Positions 27,259-36,773 of a stretch of 64,000 nucleotides of DNA are shown one piece after another. Under the pieces are notes generated by a model. That model saw nothing but the letters and a program-made list of their open reading frames with translations. It was not told where the DNA came from and did not search any database. How positions within the stretch are numbered: the first letter of the stretch is position 1; each line of letters starts with the position of its first letter. Made by a program: the position numbers and the translations under genes. This stretch comes from Salinimonas iocasae (GTDB lineage Bacteria > Pseudomonadota > Gammaproteobacteria > Enterobacterales > Alteromonadaceae), in the NCBI RefSeq assembly GCF_006228385.1, contig NZ_CP039852.1:806001-870000 (forward strand), read 5' to 3'.

Positions 27259-27461
27259 GTTGCTACTCTCTTGCCATTCATTGCGCGCTAACCTATTGCA
27301 TTTGAAAAGGTGAATCAATAACAACGACAATAAATAAAAGGGCAGGGCGCGAAATGAATACCGGTATAGCACCTGAAATTATTAATACGCCCGGCAACCT
27401 TTGTGAGTACACAGTCTGTCGGTAAAGCATGCCATGGGCACTTGCCCAGGCTCAGCGTCGC

Positions 27462-28112
27462 TTATTCGATTGCCGTTGAGCCCGCGCTGTACGGTGAGGG
27501 ACTCTCTGTTTTTTTCACAATTCTGCCACCCAGAGGCAAGCGGCTTGCAAATTTAGCTTCAAGCAGACCCGCTATTAAAAAGAAACCTGCGGTGCACAGA
27601 TACGCCTGCACGGCAACGCCATCAGAGAAGGGGGGGAGTTCATGATCAAAGCGCCAGATAAATACCGGTACCACACTGACAAAGCCTGCCAGTATGGCAT
27701 AACAACTGTTACGCACTAGTCGATACAAAAGCAGCAGGGAAGAAGATATATCACTGGCGCAACCGGCATTGAAAATCAGATAAAAAGTACCGCTATGAAT
27801 AGCGCCGGCGGCGACCACCGTACAAAAAAACGTATCAATACGGTGCGTTTCATACAGCGTGTTGCCCAGCAGCATTTCAATACCGGCTGCCAGAATCAGC
27901 ACACACGCCACTCGCACGATAAGCTCAATGGATACAACGCAGTAGGTTGGAAGGCTCGCAAGCTCTCCGTTGTGCGTGCTTTCTTTGTGCTTGATATCAA
28001 ACGCGCGGGGCGGCGCTATCATCATCACATATAATAATGCGTAGGCCGGACTATAATTTTCAAACCGTGAGTTACACACTTTCTGGCTTACAGACTTCAG
28101 TAAGTTTCCCAT
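27462..28112 (-). CDS. Multi-spanning membrane protein in the polysaccharide operon
   Basis: 216 residues with about four transmembrane segments (YALLYVMMIAP; CVVSIELIVRVACVLILAAG; FFCTVVAAGAIHSGTFYLIF; SCYAILAGFVSVVPVFIW). It starts four bases after the Wzz-like gene stop, so it belongs to that operon. The pattern is not one of the standard polymerase, flippase or glycosyltransferase families. Function unknown; a part in exopolysaccharide assembly is inferred from position only. Confidence 0.65.
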   Translation of the reverse strand: MGNLLKSVSQKVCNSRFENYSPAYALLYVMMIAPPRAFDIKHKESTHNGELASLPTYCVVSIELIVRVACVLILAAGIEMLLGNTLYETHRIDTFFCTVVAAGAIHSGTFYLIFNAGCASDISSSLLLLYRLVRNSCYAILAGFVSVVPVFIWRFDHELPPFSDGVAVQAYLCTAGFFLIAGLLEAKFASRLPLGGRIVKKTESPSPYSAGSTAIE

Positions 28113-28115
28113 AAT

Positions 28116-29075
28116 TTACTCTCCGGTATATTGAACGGGTCTGGGAGGATTCAATTTTTTAGGCTCATGGCGCAGGGCGTAGTCTTTTAGGTCACGGCGC
28201 AGTGCATTGAACACATTCATTGAAACAACAAACGCAATACCTAAAAATATCAGCAGGACCAGGGTCAGTGCTGCCCACTGTTTACGCGCCGGGTAAGATT
28301 CAAACAGCGGAACCGTCGCTGGTTCTATGACTTCCAGGGGGTAGTTGGCGCGAGCGTTGATAAGTGATTCAACAGCAAGTTGTGTTTCCAGCAACCGAAA
28401 AATAGAGCGTTGTATTTCAGAGTTTTTAATTTCATTTAAACGCTGTTCCAGATAATTCCGGCGATTTTTAATTTCCTCTAAATCCAGTGTGCGTAAATAG
28501 TCATTAAACGATTTCACAAAGGTGTTGGCCAGGTTTGCTGAAAAGTCCGGCGAACTGGACGTAATGCGGATATTGAGTAAGTCTGTCTTTTTATCGATAA
28601 ATACGTAAAGGGCTTCAGACTTAAACTTCTTGACCGCCTCGCGCATATCCGGCTCAAAATCCTCAGTCCATTCACTGGTGTCGGCGTTCCAGAATTCCTC
28701 ATAGAGCCATGGCAGCAAATTCTGCTGGTTGATGAAGGTGCTGATATAACTGAAAGATTCCATTCTGGCCAGTAACCGCTCCCGCTCATTAGCCTGAATA
28801 CCATCAATGATGAAGTCATATTCCAGCACACCAATGGTATTTACCCCACGGTAATTATTAGGTTGCACGCCGCCGGGATCTTCGCTGATATTAATAGCAA
28901 CCGTTGCCTGTGCAGAGAACTTATCCTCTAATAGCAACGACAGACCAAAAACAATCCCTGCGCCCAGAATCGCAACCAGAGCAATGCGGAATTTATAACG
29001 AGAGAGCTGGTTGAGAAATTTCAGCAGCAGCTCGTACTCTGCAACGTGTGGACTTGAATCATTACGACGCGCCAT
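28116..29075 (-). CDS. Wzz-type polysaccharide chain-length determinant
   Basis: 319 residues with two transmembrane helices, near residues 30-50 (IALVAILGAGIVFGLSLLL) and 270-295 (WAALTLVLLIFLGIAFVVSM), enclosing a periplasmic helical domain with coiled-coil stretches (LEEIKNRRNYLEQRLNEIK). The proline-containing second helix region (SYPARKQW) is a Wzz hallmark. No cytoplasmic tyrosine-kinase domain is attached. It would set the chain length of the polymer made by the divergent operon. The start codon lies 12 bp after the Wza-like stop. Confidence 0.85.
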   Translation of the reverse strand: MARRNDSSPHVAEYELLLKFLNQLSRYKFRIALVAILGAGIVFGLSLLLEDKFSAQATVAINISEDPGGVQPNNYRGVNTIGVLEYDFIIDGIQANERERLLARMESFSYISTFINQQNLLPWLYEEFWNADTSEWTEDFEPDMREAVKKFKSEALYVFIDKKTDLLNIRITSSSPDFSANLANTFVKSFNDYLRTLDLEEIKNRRNYLEQRLNEIKNSEIQRSIFRLLETQLAVESLINARANYPLEVIEPATVPLFESYPARKQWAALTLVLLIFLGIAFVVSMNVFNALRRDLKDYALRHEPKKLNPPRPVQYTGE

Positions 29076-29087
29076 GGTGGTCTCTCC

Positions 29088-31919
29088 CTAGTCCAGTAAG
29101 TTAGCTAACATTGCGGTTGAAATGATATTTTTATACAAAATATCGACCCACTTTTCTGCCGACTCTCTGCCGTTGATACGGTCCACGCTCAGGGGCACGA
29201 AGATGGTCGAACCGGGGGTAACCTTGACGTTTGCAGGTGAATTAAACCAGCCCCATGAACTGGTGCTTGAGCGCACTGACATCACTTCGCCATTCGCCTG
29301 AACGATGTAGGCGTGCTCGTATTGCGCTAACTCTTTCACGCCACCGCTCAGGCCGATGTAGTCCAGCGCTGCACGGTCATTGCGATATTTGTGCGATGTG
29401 GGGAAGTAGACCTGTCCGATGACACTTACGTCATCCTGATACTTAGGTACAACAATACGGTCGCCGTTTTCCAGCACAATATCCGATGACTCATCACAGC
29501 GGGTCACTGCACTGTGAACATCAACTACCATACGACCCAGGGCTTTTTCAGGAGACATCTTTTTAAGCACTGAATAAACATCGTCAGCCCGCTGATCTTT
29601 AGGCATTTTCTCGTCCTTATTGACGCCCTGCGACACGTGGCTGTCTGCCAGCAGACGCTCTAATTGATCAAACATTCTGTCCAGCGCCTGCTGTTCTTTC
29701 TGGCGTACACTTTCCCGCAGGAACACGGCGCCAAACAGGTAGGCATCTTCGGTGAAACCACCTACCTTTTGCATCAGCGAGCAAAGGGTTTCCCGCTTAT
29801 CGATACGATATTTGCCAGGGAATTTAATCTCGCCTTCAATCTGCACAAACTTCGGCGTCTGCACCCATTCAGGCTTTTGACGCAGAATCAGATGATCTTT
29901 GGGATGCAGAATCAGTGACGTTGTATCCAGCAGCGGATCGTTGCGGGTCAGACTGATAGCTCTGGAGTCAGTCCGGCTGAACTCACTGTCCAGCAGCACC
30001 TGACGCGACAATGTTGCAGCAAGTCCATAAGCTTCTTCTTTCATGCCGCCCGCTGCAGCAATCAGATCGGCCACACGCATTCCCGGTACCATTGGGTATG
30101 CGCCCGGGCTGAATACCGAGCCGCTGACCTGAACGACCGGTGCCTGCTGCCCAAACTGCGTCTCACGCTTAATACGCTCTAAGGGCGTTTTAATCAGCTC
30201 TGCACGATCGCTGTCTTTATTAAACAGGTACACTTTATCTTTAGGCTGCAATACCGGGTTGTGATCGGCCTTATTGGCAAGCGCATCTTTCAACGAAATA
30301 CGGATGAAATAAAGACGGTCCGATTGCAGATCAGTACGAGCCAGCAGTGCATAGTTAAGGTCAACGCCTGCTTCCAGGCCGCCTGCATAACTGACCATAT
30401 CGAGCAAGCGGGTGCCTGTGTGAAGCGGATAGGTGCCCGGATGCGGAATGGCACCTTTAAAGTCAACGACCTTGACCGGCGAGTCTGCAGTGGCTTCGTT
30501 CTCCAGCTTCTTGACCACTTTTTCAAGCTGGCCGGCACGCGGAGAATGCGTATCAAAAATGATAATTTGATCGCGCGGGTGAAGGGCAATGTTGTCTTTC
30601 GAGTATTTGTCGGTAATCGCATTGCGAAGGTTGAAATAAATTGCTTCGGTACGTTTGTTGTTACGGTTTTCACGCTGAATCATCGCCGCGTCGAACTCCG
30701 CGCCCTGACGTAAAATATTCTTGGATTGAATAAGGTCTGAGACCCGCATTCCTTTTGACCACTGAAAGCCGCCAGGTGTTAACACGTGGCCAGACAGCAA
30801 TACCACGTCATCCATTTTATCCAGTACCGGAAACACGCGGATGAGGTCACCATTTTTTACATTTGTCTTGTCACCGTTTTTGTGTAAATCGGCCTGCATC
30901 AGGGTGTACATACCATTTGCTGACACACGCTCAATCTGCGCGTTTTGTTTATTGGCGGTGGGCAGCAACCCGCCGGCCAAAGCCAGAATTTCAGATACGC
31001 TTTGCTCTTTGGCTATTTCATAAATTGCCGGGCGCAGAATTTCTCCTGCAATACCCACGGTGGCGCCCACGGGCGGAACAAAGATTAAATCGCCTTGGCG
31101 CAGATAGATATTGGCGCTGTCATCACCTTTAAGCAGTAATTCGTACAGATCCAACGTGGCTACCAGACGTCCGTGGCGTTTTACCTGGATGTTTCTTAGC
31201 GAACCGGTGCGTTTCACACCACCGCTGGAAACCAGTGCGTTAATCAGGGTAGAGAATCCACTGACAGCATAACTGCCGGGTTTTGACACTTCCCCAACCA
31301 GCATAATTTGAATCGAGCGGAACTCTGATAGCGTAACAATGGTTTTAATACCAATACGCTTTACCTCAATGGCCTCGGAAATAGCCAGTTTTGCTTCTTC
31401 AAAAGTTAGTCCGCTGACGGTGACAGCGCCGGCATCAGGAATGAGCAGCATGCCTTCGCGGGTTACGGTCAAATCATACTGCACGTTAGTTGCGGCGAAT
31501 GCCTGAATGGTAAAGGTATCGCCGGGGCCAATTACATAATCATAAGGAACCGGCATATCTGATACAGGCGCAAATGTTGTAGAGACTCCGGCAAACATAT
31601 CGTAGCCAAAAAGTTCAAGTTTGCTTTGGACGCGCTGCTGCTGAATTTCCTCTTCAAGCGTGACTGGCCGAAGCGACTGCGACACGTTTTGTTCCAGCTG
31701 CGTAGGTGCTTCGTCCTGAGTACCAACCACCGGTTGAACAGATATCTGATAGTTAGGACTTATCTGGGTGGCGTCAGATGTCTGAGCCGAAACAACCGCC
31801 TGGCGACGCTGCTGCTGCTCGTACGTGATGACCCCCGCACGCTCTTCCTGCGCCTGACTAAAACCACACACAACCGTAGCACCCAACACACTTACCATTA
31901 ACTGTTTGATGAATTTCAT
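29088..31919 (-). CDS. Wza-like polysaccharide export protein with about seven SLBB repeats
   Basis: 943 residues. A signal peptide ends near SQA/QE with no convincing lipobox, unlike classical Wza. The Poly_export domain begins near residue 130 (YVIGPGDTFTIQAF). At least seven SLBB-type repeats follow, each with the pattern V.G.V..PG.Y and a later GG: for example MLVGEVSKPGSYAVSGF, DFKGAIPHPGTYPLHTG, VSGSVFSPGAYPMVPGM and IEGEIKFPGKYRIDKRE. Standard Wza has two or three. It should form the outer-membrane or periplasm-spanning export channel partnered by Wzz. Confidence 0.85.
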   Translation of the reverse strand: MKFIKQLMVSVLGATVVCGFSQAQEERAGVITYEQQQRRQAVVSAQTSDATQISPNYQISVQPVVGTQDEAPTQLEQNVSQSLRPVTLEEEIQQQRVQSKLELFGYDMFAGVSTTFAPVSDMPVPYDYVIGPGDTFTIQAFAATNVQYDLTVTREGMLLIPDAGAVTVSGLTFEEAKLAISEAIEVKRIGIKTIVTLSEFRSIQIMLVGEVSKPGSYAVSGFSTLINALVSSGGVKRTGSLRNIQVKRHGRLVATLDLYELLLKGDDSANIYLRQGDLIFVPPVGATVGIAGEILRPAIYEIAKEQSVSEILALAGGLLPTANKQNAQIERVSANGMYTLMQADLHKNGDKTNVKNGDLIRVFPVLDKMDDVVLLSGHVLTPGGFQWSKGMRVSDLIQSKNILRQGAEFDAAMIQRENRNNKRTEAIYFNLRNAITDKYSKDNIALHPRDQIIIFDTHSPRAGQLEKVVKKLENEATADSPVKVVDFKGAIPHPGTYPLHTGTRLLDMVSYAGGLEAGVDLNYALLARTDLQSDRLYFIRISLKDALANKADHNPVLQPKDKVYLFNKDSDRAELIKTPLERIKRETQFGQQAPVVQVSGSVFSPGAYPMVPGMRVADLIAAAGGMKEEAYGLAATLSRQVLLDSEFSRTDSRAISLTRNDPLLDTTSLILHPKDHLILRQKPEWVQTPKFVQIEGEIKFPGKYRIDKRETLCSLMQKVGGFTEDAYLFGAVFLRESVRQKEQQALDRMFDQLERLLADSHVSQGVNKDEKMPKDQRADDVYSVLKKMSPEKALGRMVVDVHSAVTRCDESSDIVLENGDRIVVPKYQDDVSVIGQVYFPTSHKYRNDRAALDYIGLSGGVKELAQYEHAYIVQANGEVMSVRSSTSSWGWFNSPANVKVTPGSTIFVPLSVDRINGRESAEKWVDILYKNIISTAMLANLLD

Positions 31920-31933
31920 GATTTACTTCTCCA

Positions 31934-32899
31934 TTAACGGTTCGTTGGAAAACGAGGACAACCGCTAAAGTCAACAATCTTGCCCGGTGGCGTGTGCGGG
32001 CATCTGTCCTGATAGTCATAAATGCCATCGCTGTCTTCATCTGAAGGGCCTTTATAAAGCACCGTTTCAACGAAGTTAGCCATGGTGCTCGGTTGTGCAA
32101 CCTTGTCTACTGCTGAAGAGAACCCGCAGCTATCAGCGCTTTCAAGACGACTACGGGACATTCTGTTACCCACGCCAATAGTATAGAAGCATAGACCAGC
32201 ATTACTTTGCGGCCAGGTTATTGCTGCAGATTCTGGCAAAACAACGTGTGCCCTGGTGCCAAATGTGACCCGCTGGCGCATGCGCATAACAGCCTGTTCC
32301 ACGGAGGCATCGATTTGAGACCATGCCGTAACCAGAATAACGGCTGACGGGCCTGACAGATTGCCGACTAGTTCTGATACAAAATCCAGTGCTACCGACA
32401 GCGTTTGCACCTCAATATGTTGCTGCGCCTGATGGCTGGCCAGTGACTGTTCAAGTTCGTGCGGAAATACACTGTTCACACTGAACCGGGCATCAAGTGG
32501 TGCGAATAGTTGTGGGTTTATAGCATCCTTATAAGTAATGACGGTGCTGCTAAAGCGCTGGTTTGGCATTGTTTTTACAAAGCGGCGTACCACCTCCTGC
32601 GCATAAAAACGTGTATCCAATCCTCTGAATGTATTATCCAGCGCTGAGCTTTGATCGATAACAAAAATAATGTGTTCGACACGAGGGGCGAGCCTGAATT
32701 CAGCTACACGTCTGTCTATCGGCATGGGATTAAAAATGTGAACTGACTGGCGATGCAAGCTTGTGTCGTAATCATCGACTTTTGCCATATGGGTATGTTC
32801 GGGAATATGAACCAGATTTTCTGTAGCGATACATCCCCACAAGCTTATTATCACCATGGCTGAAAAAATGAATCTTATCCCTTGCTGCACTTTCATCAT
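31934..32899 (-). CDS. VWA-like lipoprotein with TSP3-type C-terminus
   Basis: About 321 residues. A lipobox (SLWGC) follows a hydrophobic signal. The middle has a von Willebrand A-like fold: HIIFVIDQSSALDNTFRG at the first strand and VILVTAWSQIDASVEQAV later, but the MIDAS reads DQSSA rather than DxSxS, so metal binding may be altered. The last 35 residues (DEDSDGIYDYQDRCPHTPPG, then KIVDFSGCP) match the thrombospondin type 3 calcium-binding motif seen before OmpA domains, yet no OmpA domain follows. It leads the wza-wzz operon. The ATG chosen follows AAGG; a GTG two codons earlier is possible. Confidence 0.65.
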   Translation of the reverse strand: MMKVQQGIRFIFSAMVIISLWGCIATENLVHIPEHTHMAKVDDYDTSLHRQSVHIFNPMPIDRRVAEFRLAPRVEHIIFVIDQSSALDNTFRGLDTRFYAQEVVRRFVKTMPNQRFSSTVITYKDAINPQLFAPLDARFSVNSVFPHELEQSLASHQAQQHIEVQTLSVALDFVSELVGNLSGPSAVILVTAWSQIDASVEQAVMRMRQRVTFGTRAHVVLPESAAITWPQSNAGLCFYTIGVGNRMSRSRLESADSCGFSSAVDKVAQPSTMANFVETVLYKGPSDEDSDGIYDYQDRCPHTPPGKIVDFSGCPRFPTNR

Positions 32900-33097
32900 G
32901 TTCACCTTCGAAGATTAATGCGGTGTCGTGACTTCACCCGCTACGACTGTCTTCCGCTAGTAAGTATTGAGCAAGAAGTAATCCTGGAAAGTCGATAGAG
33001 CGGAAAAAGTGCTGGTTAGAATATATGTCTCTGATATTTAAAGAGATAAAAAGCGAAATGTTTTTCTCACTAAAGACGGAATCGCGTTTACATTCTG

Positions 33098-33160
33098 TTT
33101 TGCAAACTGCAAAAAACGAATTTTTCCCATTTTTAAAATTGAATTTCGCATTGTGCGAAA
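33098..33160. promoter_or_regulatory. Paired 17-bp inverted repeats in the divergent polysaccharide promoter
   Basis: TTTTGCA-AAC-TGCAAAA (33098-33114) and TTTCGCA-TTG-TGCGAAA (33144-33160) share a 7-3-7 layout and the consensus TTTYGCA-N3-TGCRAAA; centres are 46 bp apart. They lie in the 572-bp gap between the wza-side operon and the sulfotransferase-side operon. Two operators for one dimeric regulator is the simplest reading. I see no gene in the rest of this gap. Confidence 0.6.
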
Positions 33161-33471
33161 ACACAAAGGCGTAATGTGGTTTCTCTTAAGGCTATGTATT
33201 TAATGACTATTTTAGTCTTTTATTGAATGGGTTGAAGAGATCGTTGGCTGGCACAGTTCTGGCAGATAGCTCTAAACACAAACGGCTGATAAATAGCAGT
33301 AACAAATCAGCGTTAATGAAAACACCGTTTTGCTTATTGCCGTCTATACTGTTTGATTGTTGTCCTTCAGCGTGAGTGCTGGTGTGGCACGTCAGTCAAA
33401 GTAAGTAATCTTAAATGGCGCAATAGTAAGCGGTTTGGAATACGCAAAACGTATACAGAAGGGGAAGTAAC

Positions 33472-34359
33472 GTGCCAGACGTATTTATTTTAGGCTTCAC
33501 CAAATGCGCCACCACCAGTTTATATAACCAGTTGATGCAACACCCTGGCGTGTCCCGAACTAAAAGAAAAGAACCCCATTATCACTTCGCAAATGTTATT
33601 GGCGATAAGTTTGCCGGTCCCGCAGACCAGGATACGGTTCGCCAGATGTTTGTTGCCGACAGAGAAAAATATCAGTCGCTGTACGAGCCGGGAAAGGTTT
33701 CGATTGATGGCTCGGCAATGTCTGTTGAACATCCTGAAGTGCTGAAAAGCATTAATGCAGATTTCCCGCAGGCTAAATTCATCATCATGCTGCGCGATCC
33801 CATCGACAGAGCATTCTCTGCCTATGCCCATCTGGTTCGCGATGCCCGTGAAGCCCGGACATTTAAACAGGCAATTGAGCATGAGCTTTCAGGGGGAAGA
33901 GCGGACTATTTGCCAATCTGGCAGAATATTCAGTCAAGTCGGTTTGTGGAAGCCACACAGTTCGCTCGTACTCTATTTGGCGACCGGTTACAGGTAATCA
34001 GCTACCACGATTATGCCAGCGACAACCAGCAGGTAATGAATAAGATTGCGCATTTCATTGGCCTGTCGCCTATCCAGTGGAAGCAGGACTTCGCGAATCG
34101 CTCCGGCATACCACGCTCTAAAGTATTTCAGAAAATATTAATGCGTCGCTCGCTGGCCAAAACATTATTCGTATCGCTGTTCCCTGAAACATTTGTGGTT
34201 TCGCTTAAACGTGCGCTGGTTGAGCGCAATACGGGGAAGAAGCCGGCACTTACCACTGAGGAGCGCGACTATTTTGCGCAGTTACTGATCGACGAGCGCC
34301 AGAAAATATTGCCCGGCACACCTGACACCCAGCTACTTGAGTCGTTGTATACGTTATGA
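33472..34359 (+). CDS. Sulfotransferase family protein
   Basis: 295 residues, GTG start after GGGGAAGTAAC. The PAPS-binding 5' loop reads GFTKCATTSLYNQLMQHP near residue 10, and the 3'-phosphate motif reads IIMLRDPIDRAFSAYAHLVRD near 105. This is the heparan-type carbohydrate sulfotransferase family, which transfers sulfate from PAPS to sugars. Sitting first in the polysaccharide operon, it suggests a sulfated exopolysaccharide, common in marine bacteria. Its last four bases overlap the polymerase gene. Confidence 0.85.
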   Translation: MPDVFILGFTKCATTSLYNQLMQHPGVSRTKRKEPHYHFANVIGDKFAGPADQDTVRQMFVADREKYQSLYEPGKVSIDGSAMSVEHPEVLKSINADFPQAKFIIMLRDPIDRAFSAYAHLVRDAREARTFKQAIEHELSGGRADYLPIWQNIQSSRFVEATQFARTLFGDRLQVISYHDYASDNQQVMNKIAHFIGLSPIQWKQDFANRSGIPRSKVFQKILMRRSLAKTLFVSLFPETFVVSLKRALVERNTGKKPALTTEERDYFAQLLIDERQKILPGTPDTQLLESLYTL

Positions 34360-35621
34360 ACGATGCAAAGCAGGTCTCAATCGTACCTCATATTCTGTTC
34401 GGAATGTTCATTCTGGAACTGATTTTTTTGATGGTAAAAAAGGTGAGTCTTGCTCTGTATAGTCCGTTCGATTTATTTGAAAAGCTGTTTCCGATTATTG
34501 CCATCGGTTTATTAGTGGCAGTTATCAAACCTCGCCTGAATTACAAATGGTGGGCGGCATTGATGCTGTATCTGGGGTATTTGATGTATGGCATCGCCAT
34601 CTCACTGGCGAATCAGAAAGGCATAAAAATCATACTGGTCCAGCTTTACCATGAGCTTAAGTTTTTTCCGATGGTGATGCTGTTTGCCGTAGCCAGATGC
34701 GATGAAATATGGACAAAACGAACAATTAAGATGATCAAACCACTGATTTTACTTTGCATATTGCTCATCTTTTTTCAGGCCGGTGCACCGGGAGCCTATG
34801 ACGCAGTATTTTCCAGCGGTGGACACTTTGAGCCGGGCCACCTTGGCGGACGACTGGTTCCTCGTTTTGTCGGATGGTTCTGGCATCCCGGGCAATCGGC
34901 GTTGTTTTTTACCATCGCGGCAGTGTTGATCAGTGTTGAATACCATAAAGGTAATCTTCGCTTTGGTAACTCTCTGGTGTTTTTGTGCATTGTGTTTGTG
35001 TTTTGCGCTATCCAGCGTCTGGAACTGATGCTGCTATTTATGGCACTGATGGCGCTGAAAGTGCAGCGCGCTTTTAATATCGATTATCGTTTTATTCTGG
35101 CCGTTATCGTGTTTGCCTTTTTCACCTGGCTGATCAGCTACCTTAGCTGGGATAAGGATAACGTCTGGTATGTGCTGGAAAACTTTGAGTCGCCCCGGGT
35201 GATATTTTTGGTAGAGGCTGTCTTTGTATTGTTTGAAAGCAATTTCTGGGGCGGCGGCTGGGGCACTATCGGCAGTCACGCGGCGGCAGATGTCGCTAAT
35301 GTCTATGAATATAACGCAATGAAAGATTTGTGGTGGGTGAAGTTAGGCCAATACTTTTATGACACCTATTGGCCTCATGTAATTGGCGAAACCGGTGTGC
35401 CAGGCTACTTTCTTTTGCTCTTATCAATGACGTTTATGGTATGCGCGCTGGAACGACCCGAAGCCAGTTTGTTGTTGTTTTTACTGTTACTGACCAGTGC
35501 GTTGTCGTCGAACGCACAGTCACTTTATCACCTTACTATTTTCGGCTGGTTTATTACTTTGTTTGAAAGTGACCCTTACGGGTGGCGGCATTCAAAGTCG
35601 CAGGCAGCCAACCATTATTAA
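34356..35621 (+). CDS. O-antigen polymerase-like (Wzy) membrane protein
   Basis: 421 residues with ten or more hydrophobic segments and a large loop in the second half containing a tyrosine/tryptophan-rich stretch (DLWWVKLGQYFYDTYWPHVIGETGV). This fits the O-antigen ligase/polymerase superfamily, with a periplasmic loop near the C-terminus. It starts within the sulfotransferase stop (ATGA). It would polymerise lipid-linked repeat units in the periplasm, under Wzz control. Sequence in this family is weakly conserved, so the call rests on topology and position. Confidence 0.72.
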   Translation: MNDAKQVSIVPHILFGMFILELIFLMVKKVSLALYSPFDLFEKLFPIIAIGLLVAVIKPRLNYKWWAALMLYLGYLMYGIAISLANQKGIKIILVQLYHELKFFPMVMLFAVARCDEIWTKRTIKMIKPLILLCILLIFFQAGAPGAYDAVFSSGGHFEPGHLGGRLVPRFVGWFWHPGQSALFFTIAAVLISVEYHKGNLRFGNSLVFLCIVFVFCAIQRLELMLLFMALMALKVQRAFNIDYRFILAVIVFAFFTWLISYLSWDKDNVWYVLENFESPRVIFLVEAVFVLFESNFWGGGWGTIGSHAAADVANVYEYNAMKDLWWVKLGQYFYDTYWPHVIGETGVPGYFLLLLSMTFMVCALERPEASLLLFLLLLTSALSSNAQSLYHLTIFGWFITLFESDPYGWRHSKSQAANHY

Positions 35622-35643
35622 GTTACTCTGAAGGGGACTGACT

Positions 35644-36750
35644 ATGGATCGTAAAACCAAAGCAAAAGGTATCGCCATCATTGGTACAAAAGCGCGTGGA
35701 GGCATCCATGCAGTTATAGAAAACCATATTCAGGCAGGCGTTTACGACAATTATCCGCGCTATCTGATTGTCTCCCATGATGATGGTAACTTGCTCAAGC
35801 GTTTCTATGTTTATATTTGTGCTGTATTCAGCTTACTGGGGCTGCTTGTGGCCGGCAAAATTGGTATTTGTCATTTGCATGGGTCGCATAAAGGAAGCAT
35901 TTATCGTAAAGCATTACTGGTAGCACTGTGCAGAGCGTTCCATTGTAAAGTTATTTTCCATTTGCATGGTTCGGTGTTTGCCCGTACCTACGATAACGCG
36001 GGTGGCTTCTATAAAGCATGGGTCAGATATGTTCTGAACAGTGCCGATAGCGTTTTTGTGCTTTCCCAGTATTGGGCCGATTATGTTCGCGGCATCTCAA
36101 CCAATACTGATATTCAGATCATCAACAACTTTCCTTCTCCCGTTTATGAGAATTTATTCAGCGAGCGTCGTTTTGACAGTCAGCAGTCGATAAAGCTACT
36201 TTTCTTAGGCTATATCGGTGAACGTAAAGGTATATATGACCTGGTAGAGGCGGTTGATTTACTCAAACAGCGCGGTGTGTCCGGTTTTACCATCACCGTA
36301 GGCGGAAATGGAGAGATTGAAAAGCTTAAGACGCTGATTAACGCGCGCCAGCTGAACGATTACTTTGATGTTGTAGGCTGGGTAACGGGCGAACAAAAAT
36401 ACCAGCTGATGAAAGAGTCTGATTTACTATTATTACCTTCTCACAATGAAGGACTGCCGATAGCAATTTTAGAGGCGATGTCAGCCGGACTGGCAGTACT
36501 GAGCACCACGGTGGGCGGTATTCCCGAAGCCATTCCCGATGAAGATTCGGGTTTATTGATTGAACCGGGTGATACCACGGCCCTGGCCAATGCTATTGCA
36601 AGATACGTTAGTAGCCCGATGCTTATAGAGTGCGCCGCAAAAAACTCGCGCAAGCGTTATGATGCAGCGTACTCCTCAGCGGCAAACCTCACTATTATAA
36701 GAAGCGTGCTGGATGATCTCTCAGACTCTGAGCTTTCTGCTTGCCGCTGA
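35644..36750 (+). CDS. GT4-family glycosyltransferase
   Basis: 368 residues with the GT-B fold. N-terminal GTKARGGIHAVIENH fits the acceptor domain. The C-terminal nucleotide-sugar domain has LLFLGYIGERKGIYDLVEAV near 195, then DLLLLPSHNEGLPIAILEAMSAGLAVLSTTVGGIPE near 265-300, where the E-x7-E motif is present. It would add a hexose to the lipid-linked oligosaccharide on the cytoplasmic face of the inner membrane. It begins 22 bp after the polymerase stop with an AAGGGGA site. Confidence 0.88.
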   Translation: MDRKTKAKGIAIIGTKARGGIHAVIENHIQAGVYDNYPRYLIVSHDDGNLLKRFYVYICAVFSLLGLLVAGKIGICHLHGSHKGSIYRKALLVALCRAFHCKVIFHLHGSVFARTYDNAGGFYKAWVRYVLNSADSVFVLSQYWADYVRGISTNTDIQIINNFPSPVYENLFSERRFDSQQSIKLLFLGYIGERKGIYDLVEAVDLLKQRGVSGFTITVGGNGEIEKLKTLINARQLNDYFDVVGWVTGEQKYQLMKESDLLLLPSHNEGLPIAILEAMSAGLAVLSTTVGGIPEAIPDEDSGLLIEPGDTTALANAIARYVSSPMLIECAAKNSRKRYDAAYSSAANLTIIRSVLDDLSDSELSACR

Positions 36751-36773
36751 CATAAAATAGGTGGGGGCACAAA

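Noticed and set aside
32934..33164. A 76-codon minus-strand reading in the divergent polysaccharide promoter
   Set aside because: It spans the two inverted repeats, has low-complexity Phe/Asn content and no ribosome site; better read as promoter DNA.
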